A stretch of DNA of 64,000 nt from Toxoplasma gondii ME49 (lineage: Eukaryota; Apicomplexa; Conoidasida; Eucoccidiorida; Sarcocystidae). Of the stretch, positions 44,001 through 55,232 are shown one piece after another; positions within the stretch are counted from its first letter, which is position 1; every line of letters starts with the position of its first letter. The position numbers and the translations under genes are program-made. Where the stretch lies: assembly GCF_000006565.2 (NCBI RefSeq), contig NC_031474.1, positions 1,895,662 through 1,959,661 of the forward strand, in the 5' to 3' direction. The notes under the pieces were generated by a model. The model did no database searches. It saw only the letters and a program-made list of their open reading frames with translations, and had not been told where the DNA came from.

Positions 44001-47000
44001 ACTCTGTGGTTGCTCGTTTTCTGGAAGTCCAAGGGTCTTCTCTTTCTGGAATGTTCCTTGGACCTCGCGCGCGCGGTCTTCTCTGAGGCCGGGCTCCGCG
44101 GCGTCCGACAGGGCGCGACCCCTCAGGGCCTCTCTGGCCACCGCAGAGTCGCCTCTCGGGGAGCTGAGAGTCGAGAAGCAGGCTGTTCTGTCTTCGCCGC
44201 GTTCACTGCCCACACCCGCCGACTCCGACGCCTGCGAGGAGTCCCGACTCTCCTCCGCCGAGGCAGTCGCTTCCGGTCCCTTCGCGCCGCCACTCGCCGC
44301 GAGTCCGCCAGCGCCGGGCACCGGGCTCTGGTCTCCGACGGCGCCCTTGCTGCGGCCGCGCGCCCGCGCCTGCCCAGGGCCACTCTCGGCCGCCTGTGGG
44401 GCCCCCTCCTCGGCCTCGGTGCTCGCACCTCCAGGTGCAGCCGGATACACGCGGTTTTCTTCTTTCGCTGAAAAAAAAACAGTCAACACATCAGTTCGTG
44501 GTTTTCGGCCGTCGAACGTCGAAGAAGATCCAGAAGACTCAGCGGGGTCACGGCGGAGAAAAGAGACCCCTTTGGGTGGAGACATTAGCGCGACTTATAC
44601 AGAGAGAAGACTACACGGTGTGGAGGCGTCGTGTCAAAAAGACGTACGCAAGCTTCGCAGCTTCCTCGATGTGAGCTCTTCAAAAACTAGGCGAAAAAGT
44701 ATCTCCAGAGCTAAAATACGAGATGCACCACGTGGAGTGTTGGCTACAGTGCATCTCGAGAAATGCGGAGACAACCCAGAGGAGACACGGAAAAATGCAG
44801 GCCTGTCCCCTCTCACCTTGAAGACGCCAATCGAGCAGGCCACCCCAGTCTCTCTCAGCCTTCTTCGGAGCCGCTAACGCTCCCTCGGCCGCGGTCGCCG
44901 CCGCAGAGCCAGCCGGACCCGCTGCGGCCGCGCCGCGCTTCTTCTTCGACTCTTCGGGCTTCCTCCGCAGTTCCTCCGGCAACGCGCTCTCGTCGAGTTC
45001 TCCTGAGTGCACCAAAAAAACCAAGAAAACGGTGGAGGAAACGAGCGAGAGGTCTTCGACAGCAGACACGAAGTGAAGAAGAGAGAGAAGGGAAGACAAG
45101 AAGGCGAAGAGTCGAGGCGGCATTGCGTGACGAGCTGAGTTCAATCCTCCCTCTTGAAAGGCGCGTGGTATTGGAGAAAGACGAGAGTTGCGGGCCGCTG
45201 GTGACGACAGGTGTGCTTCCGAGGAAAAGAAAAGAGAAAGACGAATCTGGACGCACCTCTCATCACTCTCGCGAGAATGCCTTGCGCGTTCTTCGGTCGA
45301 TAGAATCCCTTGCGGGTCTGCTCCAAAGCCACTTCGTTCCGCTGAGGAGCTGGCGGCGGCGAGCTGGGAAGGCGACAACGAGAGCTCAAAGTGGAAGACT
45401 GGATGACAGAGAGAAGACGAGAGAAGCAGAGACGAGACAAAGAAAGAGGAAGGAAAACGCGAAACGGACGCACAGAGAGGAAACAAGGCAGACGATAATT
45501 CGAGCGCGACGCTGTGCAGAGACTGTATAGACACGCCAACACTGAACCGTTGCCTGTCACCCCTTTTCCCTCTCGCAGACGCTCTTCCGTGGACAACTAG
45601 ACATGAACTAAAAAAAATGAATACACGCATGCATCTCAACATAGGTATTCACATCTAAAGCGTCTGAGAAAACTCGGTGCTCGGCGCTTACAGATCGGAC
45701 TCGGGCTTCCAAGCGACCTTGTACAGTTCCTCGAACTTGACTGAGGCGATTTCTTCACCTGAGGACAAGAGGAAAAAAGAGCAGCGAAGCGGACGTGGAC
45801 ACACCCCCAGACTTTTCGAAAACCCAAAAAGAGCGAATCTGGATCTGCACAGGGAAACGCCTGAGGCGACGTCTCCCGAAGGGAGTCTTTTCCGTCGCTC
45901 CTCGCAGCTACGCGGAGCTTCAGTGTGGAGGTGTCTACCTTCGTAGTCGAAGACGCGAAAGACGTTGTCCACCTTCATTCGAGGGTACGTCGAAGCCGTA
46001 AGGAAGAGGTCGCCACTCGGCGCCCAGATGCTCTGGACTGTACAGGCAGCTCGCCACTCTGTGATGAGGGACATGCCTCGCACGGTGCTGTCGCGGAACC
46101 AAAAGCTCAGCTCGCCTGCAGGGGAGAGATACACGGGGACCAGTGGCGAGAGCTGAACGCTGGGGCGCTCGACGAAGACCGAGCGGAAACGCGGAGAGAG
46201 GAAACGAGAAGGGAGAGCCTCAAATAGAGAGAATCACACGCTGAAGACGAGAGACCCAAGACAAAGCTCACCTGCAAGATTTCCAAAGCCACCGATGGCG
46301 ACCATCTGGCCGAAGGGCCCCCAGTTGATGGTGTTTCGATACTTGGGAGGGAAAGAAAAGCGGACGTGGCATTGCTTGTCGAGCAAATAAATATCTGCAA
46401 ACATTCCCGAAGCCCAGTTTAAACATTTGTGGAAGTCAGCGCGCGGATTTGTTTCGGCAGTACACGTTGACAACCTTTCCACGCTTATTCCCTCCAGTTC
46501 CTGGGGCACCGACTGCACTGCCGCAGAGACGTCTCGCCCTTTGCAAGCAGCGGGGAGCTTTCACTCGACTGTCTACGCATCTCGAGTCGAACGGCCTTCC
46601 ACCTCAAACTCGGAAACCAGTTGCACCTCATATTCTCGGCCACACCGAACGAATTACCTACTTACACATGCACACACATATGTTTATCTCTATATCAACC
46701 CTCATACATACGTCAAGACACCAAAACTTGCATGTACAGATATATATATATATATATAGATAGATAGATAGATAGATATGTTTATATACATACATGTGTG
46801 TACGCTTATGCAATGACATCTGGTGTAGTTCTTGCGGTAGTTGTCGAGGTTCCAACGTGTGAATTCAGTCTGACAAATCATTTACCTCACCACCACGAAT
46901 TCTGCAGTGCCCCTCAGGTTCGCAGGCTGGTTTTCCCGTCTCTCGACGGAGGACCCTCCCCCCCGTCCTCCCGTTCCGACCCTGCGTGTGTCTGTTATCT

Positions 47001-49568
47001 CTTTTTCTCGAGATTCGGACCTGAAGGCGATTTTCCTTCGATGAGGACGAACTCGTCTCTCGTAGGACTCCACTTTGCATCCTGCGCGACTTTCTGGCTG
47101 AGTTTTCTGACGAAACTGGAGAGCGTTTGAGCGGCGTCAGCGAGCGCCTGGAGAGAAGCCGCCGCGGCGGAGAGTTGCGCAAGGAACTTCTCAGACTTGC
47201 CGCGAGACGCCGCAACCATGTCGCCGTGCACCTGCCGCAGACGCGCCAGGTCCTCGACGGGAGGTTCTCGACAAAAATACCAGCAGTCTCCGACGCCTCC
47301 GTAGTTCTCGCCTGAAAGCCACGCAGTCGTGAGACCGACAGAACAAGGTGTGAACGCGATAACAGCGAGGAGACCGTCGCGGCGAAAGCGGCAAAGCGGA
47401 ACGGACAGGGCAGCGAGAGACAGCGCGAGAGAATGAGGAAGCGAAGCAGAGAGAAAGAAGAGTTGGAAGGGAAAGGAGAAGTGAGAGAGACCACGAGGAG
47501 GAAGAGACACTGGGGGAATGAGGCGGTCCAGGCGAAGACCGACTTCGCAACAAAGCACACACAAACACACAGTCGGACATAAGCACAAAACCCAACACGA
47601 GAGCTTTTTTTCACCCGGCGATCATCTGTAGACACCCATCACGTGTCTCCCCCTCTCTCGTAAAGTCTACGCACTTCCCTCGTTCACCTCTATCCCCTCT
47701 CCCTCTCCTCTCTTCTTTCTTGTTTTACCGGCAGCATCGACTGTTGTGTTTGCCATGACGATGAGGCCGGTGCCCGAAGGGCTCCAGGCGAGTTCTGCAG
47801 AGTCCGCAGCAGCGACGACTTGTCTGACGACGCATCTGACTAGAGCCGCTTCGTATTTCTCCGCGTCAGCGCATGCAGCGAGCGCCTCGTTCACTTCCGT
47901 CTCGTCCACCGTGTAAAAAGCGAGGGGCTTGACGCCGGACCGCGAGGTCGCGAGGTCGCCTTCGCTCGCGTCCTCTTCACTGTCACTATCGCCTTTCTTC
48001 TTCTCGGCGGCACAGACACCCGCGGGCTGGGCGAGGGCGGCCTTCACAGCGGCTTCGGTCTTCTCCAAGTTCGCGCGCTGCGTCTGAAGGAGTTCTTGGA
48101 GTCTTGCCTGGGGGTTTAGTGTCCAGTCCACATCGCAGGAGGCGGCGAGCGTCGCGGCAGCTGTAGCGACACTCGGAATATGGAACACATAGAACTGCGC
48201 TGTCTGCGGATTTGCGTTCTGCGCGTTCGACAGCGCGGGACCCGCGGGCGCCGCCGCCGGACAGAAGGCGCCGATCAGCAGCTCTTGTTCCAGCTCAGGC
48301 GAAAAGCACGGCGCCACCTCAATGTTGAAGACGCGCGGGACCGGAAAACGCAAAAGCATCTTCTTCAAGTCGTGGCCGGAAAACACCTGGAAGGTGAGCA
48401 TCCTCACACGCGAGAACAGATGTCCTGCCCCTCAGAACGACGACGCATCAATGTGTCGCCAAACAAACGAACAAAACACCGACATATATGCATGCGGATG
48501 TATATCGACGTATATACACCTGATTTCTGCTTGTGGCTTCACAAGCATCTGCGTGCATGCACAAACATCAATATCCATATATACATATATATACATATAT
48601 ATATGTACATATATATATATACATACATAAGTATATGGATACACAGATACATATGCATATATGTGTGTGTATATATATATATATATATACGTGTGTGCGT
48701 GTGTGAGTGCATGTGCGCGCAAGTGCTGGATGAAGAGTGGTGGATGAATAGGAAGACTGGAGCATGTGAGTTTGCAGCGTACCTGTATGCAATTTCGCGA
48801 GGCGATGCAGCAGAAGAGTTCGTCGTCTCTCCACTTGAGGAGAGGCCACTGAGAGCCGACGAGTCTGCGGACGAAGAAGGAGGCAACGACTTCTCTGGCG
48901 GCGACGTCCCAGACGAAGACGTTGTGGTCTTGGCTTGTGGAATCTTCCTCTCCGTTCCGTTTCTTCTCCACGTTGTAGAACGCGACGAGGTACGTGCCAA
49001 GCGGGGACCACTGGAGGTACTTGGGCTGTGCGAGACTGGTGGCCGCGAGGGCGCGCTCCGGCAGAGGCAGGGAAAACTGCTGAACGTCTCTGAGCACAGG
49101 ACGACTGGCATCATCGCGAGTCTTCTCGTCTTCATCCCCTGCACCCTCTGCAGCGCCTTCGCTCTTCGCCTTCTTCTCGCAGTAGGAGGCGAGCGCAGCG
49201 GGGCCGCGCCAGAGCTTGGAGACGTCGGAGACCGTCCACGTCGGGTGCTCGAAGACCACGAGAGCCTGGTCCTGGGACACGAGCGCGAGGCGGCGGCCGC
49301 AGGGACTCCAGGTTGCCTGCTGCATGTCAGCATGGTGCAGCAACTCGACGAGCTTCTTCTTGCCCTTCTTCTCTGCGCCGGGGGCCGTGAGCACCTGAAA
49401 GAGACGCAGCCCGCGCTTCTCCTGGACGAAGAAGGTGCAGCCGCTCTTCACCTCCTGCCCCGCCTGTGCCGGGTCTCCGGAGGCGCCACCGGCGACCGGT
49501 GGCGCCTCCGGAGACCCCGCGCCCCGGTCCGGGCCCGGCGCGCCGATCTCCGCTTGCGAGCGATCCAT
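40678..49568 (-). CDS. Translation initiation factor eIF2A with C-terminal GYF domain (fusion), 11 exons
   Basis: Exons: 49568-48783, 48386-47729, 47311-47021, 46394-46272, 46115-45939, 45758-45692, 45363-45257, 45002-44817, 44467-43979, 43633-41226, 40851-40678; all ten junctions are GT-AG and phase-matched, giving 1821 residues. Residues about 45-700 match the eIF2A beta-propeller: WSPCGRRLALVS, LQWSPLGTYLVAFYN, WSPSGTGLIVMANTTVDAAG then ENYGG, WGPFGQMVAIGGFGNLAG and VFDYEG then YKVAWKP. GFYRPKNA corresponds to the YRPPALR segment of animal eIF2A. Residues about 800-1745 are Gln/Ala/Gly/Ser-rich and disordered-looking. The last 70 residues form a full GYF domain: W1754-x-Y-x-D, GPF at 1765-1767, W1775, GYF at 1779-1781. 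eIF2A acts in Met-tRNA delivery and non-AUG or stress initiation; GYF domains bind proline-rich partners. The start is the first ATG, in a weak context (ccccATGG). A 5' exon cannot be excluded. Confidence 0.88.
40957..41050. repeat. (TA)n tract in the last eIF2A-GYF intron
   Basis: TA runs with TACATA and TGTATA interruptions in intron 40852-41225, which splits the GYF domain between its first strand and the GPF motif. Confidence 0.88.
46740..46798. repeat. (TA)n and (GATA)n tract in eIF2A-GYF intron
   Basis: TA run followed by about five to six GATA units, inside intron 46395-47020. Confidence 0.85.
48575..48700. repeat. (TA)n/(CATA)n/(TG)n tract in the first eIF2A-GYF intron
   Basis: Mixed TA, CATA and TG repeats filling much of intron 48387-48782. 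Confidence 0.88.
49471..49517. repeat. Perfect 22-bp inverted repeat with 3-nt loop in eIF2A-GYF exon 1
   Basis: Arms 49471-49492 and 49496-49517 are exact reverse complements (22 of 22) around the loop cga. The stem is about 80 percent GC. It lies entirely inside the coding exon, beginning 51 bases from the A of ATG 49568 on the sense strand, and encodes the Pro/Gly/Ala-rich stretch around SPEAPPVAGGASGDP. Confidence 0.9.
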
Positions 49569-52500
49569 GGGGAATCGACTGCGGCGCAGACTGTCGGAGG
49601 AAGGATCGGTGGCGAGAGACACCTGACCGCGCGGAGGAACGGGCGACTTGCAGGCGTTGGGAGGAGGGGGAAAGGGGTTTAGACGCCCGAGGTGAGACTC
49701 CCAAGCGGACGTGACGGAACAGACACACTCGGGAAGGCGTCACGCGCAGGGGCTGTGCCGCCGCGGGTGTATGTACACCGCAAAGATCTGTGGGCAGCAG
49801 AGGCGGGCGGCAGCGCCGCGAAGGGCCACTGGAGAAACAGGCTTGTCGGACTTGGGGGACTGGAGAGCGCGAGTGGAGCAGCTCCCTGACCGGTAAGACT
49901 AGACGTTTTGGAAGCAGAGGGTGGAAAGAAGGCTTTCTCGCCTGAGACAAGAAAGCGGGAGAAAGTCAAAACGAATGGCGCCTGCCTGAAGTTGAAGTGG
50001 AGTGTCGCCACATCCCTTGTTCGACAACCAAGGCAGCGCGAGGCCCTTGCCTGCCAAGACACTGAAGGATTTAAAAAGACCGCCGTGCACAGAGTCGCGC
50101 GGCTTTCTTCTTCGGAGAAACTTCTGGACGCCCTCACAAACACCGCGCACAAACAAGGCCTTCGACGCGCGGTTCTTCCCACGATGTCGACACAATCCCT
50201 TGGCCGCGACCGACCCGGCCCCCAGAGGTCGAAAAAGACGTCAACGAAAACGCGAGCAGACAAGAAGGGAAACTTTTTGACGAAGAAGTCGAAAGATCAG
50301 CCACAGAGGAAGACGAGCTTCTTGTGGAGGAGTCCCGTTGTAGCGCCAGTTGAGACGTCGAACAAAGCGCCTCGGGCCTGAAGATTCAACTGCGGGAGGT
50401 TCAGGAAAGAGGAGAGACGAAGTCACTAGGGGAAGCGGCCGGGTGGCAAACCTTTTTGCTGCGTTCCTTTGCAGAAAAGCCTGCAGAAACGACGCAGGTC
50501 TATATACTACAGATTCGAGTCCTCCCGTCTGCAACACCTTGGGCAACAGACGAATGCGTCGAGAGACGACGCCACCTGTGTGATAACGTTTGCGTGCTGC
50601 TGCAAGGCGGGAGACCAGCCAGACGGAGTTTCCTTCGAGAGGCGCAGGAACGCCCTGGACACATCGCCGCTTCCGATCTTTGCGTGCGGCCGCTCCTGGG
50701 AGTCTCACCTCGTCGAAGAGCTCCTGGGGACATGGACGTCTGGAAGGATTTGTGAGTTTCGGAGACACGCGAAAAAAGGGCTTCAGCTCGCAGCTGCGTT
50801 CAGTCCCTGGGCAAGAAGCCTCGCGGCCAATCGACACGCGCGCGGCTCCCTGCACAGCGCCGACGCGCGACAGTGCAGAACAAACGGACGGAGAGCAGGG
50901 GAAGGAAAAGCGGGAGACAACGAGGAGAAACGGGGCCAAGAAGCACGAGAAAGCCGAGGCGAAGACAGCCGGACGAATGCACCAGCGCGAAAACGAGTTT
51001 GGCGGGTGGGCGTGACACTTTTGAAGTAGAGAAAAAGGCGGGAAACGGCACGCGCCGCTCGGGGGGCTGCGTCGGTGTCTGTACACTCCGACGCGTCGCA
51101 CGTCGTCTGAGAAAGCTGTTGGTCAGACAGAGAAACCGAAGAGAGAGCGAGAGTCGCAGCGGAGAGGAAATTCTTTGCGAAGGGCGGGTGAACGCAGCAG
51201 CAACGACGTCCTCGCCGAACGGAGAGACCGACGCCTTCCTGGAAAACCGCATGCGCGGAGATGGACGAAGAAGTGGGGAACGACCAGCCGCTTCTCCCGG
51301 CCGCTCTTCGCGCACAAATTCTCCCTGACAAAAAAGCGCTGTCCAAAAAAACACACTTCGAAGATTTGTCTTTCGAAGAAGACATTCCGTCCGAGCAGAA
51401 AAAGAAAGGAGTTTAAACGGTTCGCGGGTTTCGGATGCGGCTTCCCGGGACACCGCTCTCCGTTTCTGCGGATCCGCAAAGGCTGACTTGTGCAGACAAA
51501 GATGGAAGGCTTCTGCGAGATGCAGCCGGAGAAAATGGCTCTCGAGAAAACGTGTGTACAGCGCCCCAAAAAAGCAAACAGAAGACACCAAGCTTTGGCC
51601 CCGGAAGTGAAAATTGCCGGTTCGAGTCTGCGAAACAGGTGGAGCAACCCATCCTAACAGTTTAGTAAGAAACTAAAACGGAAACCACCCGCCCCGCGAC
51701 CACACCCCTTACAAAAAGGTGTCACCATGCATCCTGTTCGGTTTAACGCTAAAAATACTTTCTTTTTCGTCTCGGATTCTACACAGCAGCCCCTGTCACG
51801 TTCTGCTCCAGCAGTGCGTCGTCTTGCACACAACTCGAGCGGCACACTCCAATTTACTCTAGAGCAACGCAGGCACGCCTAACTAGAAAGCATGTTTTCT
51901 ATGTTTTCTGCCCTGCCTAAAACGCGTGAACGCACACGTAATCCAACGGAAGGCAGCACACACTTAGGCGCCACACATCCCGGTACAAGAGTCTCTTCAA
52001 AGACAAGAAGCTTTCTGTACGCTCGCAGCCTCGCAAGCACAATAAAGTCCAAAATTTCTTTTTGATGGGATAGACACTGGAAGTGAAAGCTACTTCTCGG
52101 TGCCGTCGAGTCGTTCGGGTTTTCAAAGTTTTGTGAGGTAGTCCTACACGTTTGACAAATCGTCTGTTGCTGGTTTCAACTTTTGGGAACCTCAACAACC
52201 CAGGACACAAAGAACGCTTCCTGGCTCTACCTGCAAGCGTGTAAGATATTCTCTGTTTAGAGATTTCGCAAATGGAGTCAGATCTCCCTACTCCGACAGA
52301 ACGTCAATACGATTGGGCTGTAGTCGCAAAAAAGGCCCCGTCATGCTGCTGGGCGCAGTCGCGGTAACCCATCCAAAAGTGTTTGCCGTTTCGTTTCGCT
52401 GCTCTGCAGCTTACTAGTTCCCGACAGAAAAAAAAATGCGGGAGATAACGTGTTTCCGCCCTCCCGTTTGAGGAATTACTTCTTTGTCTAAGGGAAAACG

Positions 52501-55232
52501 TATGCGTTGCATTGATGCAATTCATTCTGTCGGAGGTTTGGTCACTAAAGTGGGACACGGACTACAACTCCAAGGCACTTACCCACGGTACGGAGTCTCA
52601 ATGAGGAACAGAAAAACATCATTTAGGCCATTTGAAAGGGAATGATAATTGCCCACGTCAAAGTGCATCTACCAATGGAAATCGACCAGGAAACGAAGTC
52701 GATAGTCTGCAGACAACTAAGACCCCGTTTCGCAATGTGTAACAAAGAAACACATACTTAGAACCGCACAGCAAGAAACTACACCCGTCAGTTCATGCGT
52801 CACGAGTACTTCTCTGTAGCACACTTGAAACTGTTACGAACCACTTTGCATGTTTTTCTCAATAGTTCCATAAAAAAAGCTACAAACGGCGTCTCTGCTC
52901 AGAAAAGCTGTCGCCTCGGCAATGAGAGTCAGCGGACCATCTCCGTTTCATCATGCACAGATCTCTGGCTACATAATTCACAGTACATCGCATAACGCTG
53001 AGTATGAGCAGAAGTAAAAGTATTAAAAGGGGGTCACAGATACGGGCAGAAGGCTGTTGTATCAGAGTGGCAGTCTCTACGCCGTCGTGAGCAAAGGCTC
53101 CTCCACATACATTGAGATACTCCTACAGTACATAAAAGTGCAAAACCTCTGCAGAGCCGTGGCTGCGTTCTTTCTGGACGTGGGCCGTAGATTACACAAA
53201 TCGAGGAAGCATCTCAGGCTTGCTGCCACGTTGTCGATGCACGACCAATGCAAAAATATATTTTCTTCATTACCATAATCGGTACCTTGGCCACTTGAAG
53301 GATTCTGCCTAACTGCTTTTTAAAAAAAAATACTTCCGAACCCCCAATTTATATAGACCCGTAAAGACCGTACATCCACAGTGTGCCGTGCGTGACATCA
53401 AACTCAAAGCAGTTTTTCAGGAAAAGGTGAGTCGCTGTCAGTCATTCATACTCTCTGTCGCGTGGCAAAGACGCGAACATTCCGGCTAAACATCCCTGTT
53501 CTCTGAAGCACACTTCCCTTGTTGCCGTTAGTATGATCTCAAAGTATCAAAAGCCATGCGGTCCAAGTGGTATAACGGGACATCAGATCACAACAACGAA
53601 AAACATCTCTGGGATGACTGCGTACGATCGTCAATCAATCATGCGCTCATGGCAGATATGATTCCGTTCATGGTTCAAGATATGCAAAGGTACCCAGGGT
53701 CTAACCATCGAGCCCTCTTCAAACATATTCGGTTGAGAGGTGGTGAGTTTCACGGATGTGAAAGTTCCATCAAACCGTATCCCGGTTGAAATAAGATTAC
53801 TCGACTGAAGTGTAATGGAGAGCTTCTGAGCGAAGAAAATGGATTCATCGGCTGCGGTTGCTTGACACCTGCGCTCTGTAACGAAACTGAATTCCAGCGC
53901 TTTTAGCTGTCTTGAGCAGTCCCGTGGCGTGGTGTACCGCAATCATAAACCAGTTGCTTGTCGTTGTCTCATAGCGGGAGTCTTCTTCAGTGTTCTAGGT
54001 CCTGTAAGGTCATTATGCCGATAAACAAGGAACGCCGCGAAGAAATTAGGCGCGCACAGTCTCTGTCTCACCACCAATTAGCGCAGAACGCTGTTCCACC
54101 GTGTACTGGTTAGCTTAGTTAATTAGTCTGTTTGGGTTCGGTAGTCTGTCCCAGCCGATCTAAAATCGCGATGTCTGTTTGTTGTCCACACAAGCCCAGC
54201 ACAACAGGAACCACGGCAAGGTGAACGACAGACACGCTGGACAGAGAAACAGCATTCCCAGAGCTGCAGTCTGCATTTCGAAGCAGACGGTCACAATTCC
54301 ATCGCGGGAAGTGAACCGCACTGCTGAATCGTTCGGGCTTTTAATCGTTCCTAGTGGTAGCCTTCCTGCAAGTCTTCCACTCTACTCGAGAGCGGCACCA
54401 CTGTACAAGCGGAATTTCATGGAGTGTTTCCCTCGGCGTTAAAACGGTCCGTTTATCCGTGTCACTTTGCTTTGGTTAACTTAGTGAACGTTTAGTTCAA
54501 GACGTTTTGCCACTCAAAAAGGAACCCACATCCCCAGAAAGGTCACGCACTTGCGGGTAAATTTCTTTGAGTCACATCGACACCCCATCACTTCCCAGAA
54601 CCCAGGCACTGCCAGTCTGGTGGCTTTCCCAAGCAAAAGCAAAACCGATTTCGACAAGAAACCTCTCCCCTTCTTTTCCGCCAGCCCTTGCGCTTGCAGG
54701 TTGCTGGACATCCTGGACGTAAAACTATCCTTACCATCGGCCCCGGGATCTAGCGAGAAAAGGCTTCGGAGGGTTTGCCCCGCCAGCGAACGCCTCCTCT
54801 GCCGCTCTCCAAACAGCTACGCATGACACAGAGTTCTCCTCAAAAAACGTGAGCGCGCTGTGTCGATTTGCCTTGTTTTTCTACAACGGCACACCCGCGC
54901 CGACACGCCAGAGTGCGGTTCTCGAGTTTCGTCCACTCTAAAACCACCTAGAACTGGAGACTACAGGCGATGATCTAAACCGCGACGCCGACGTCGGAAA
55001 AAGCGAAAACAGACAGACCTACGGAAACGTCCAAAAACGTCCCCTGAAAGCCCCGAAAACGAGGAGCCGAGCTTCCTTTCGTGCTCTTCTGATATGTGAA
55101 AAAACCTTCGCCCTCCTTCTATCTTTGCTCCGTGTCCGACGCAGTTTCCCACAAACCCATCACATCCCGTCCGAAATCCCACCCACTCTACGCCTCCGAC
55201 AGCGTCGGCTTGCCTTCGTCACCCGCCGGCCC
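49569..55232. other. Intergenic region between eIF2A-GYF and the FHA-RING-PHD gene
   Basis: Both flanking genes are on the minus strand, so this holds the eIF2A-GYF promoter and 5' UTR on the left and the 3' UTR of the FHA-RING-PHD gene on the right. Overlapping open frames at 50241-51101 (-) and 50469-51029 (+) have no domain and mask each other. From about 51.7 to 54.9 kb the base composition is more AT-rich, with only short frames (for example 53556-53789 + and 53631-53942 -). No tRNA, rRNA or large repeat was recognised. Confidence 0.5.

Noticed and set aside
40678..45692. The Gln-rich/GYF region as a separate gene downstream of eIF2A
   Set aside because: No ATG fits upstream of the exon at 45363. 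The eIF2A exon ending at 45692 has a good donor in place of a stop, and all following junctions are phase-compatible; the first one restores an eIF2A-like segment (GFYRPKNA).
50241..51101. Long minus-strand open frame upstream of eIF2A (286 codons)
   Set aside because: It overlaps a plus-strand frame of similar quality, has no recognisable domain, and its hydrophobic/Arg-rich composition is typical of stop-depleted CT-rich sequence.
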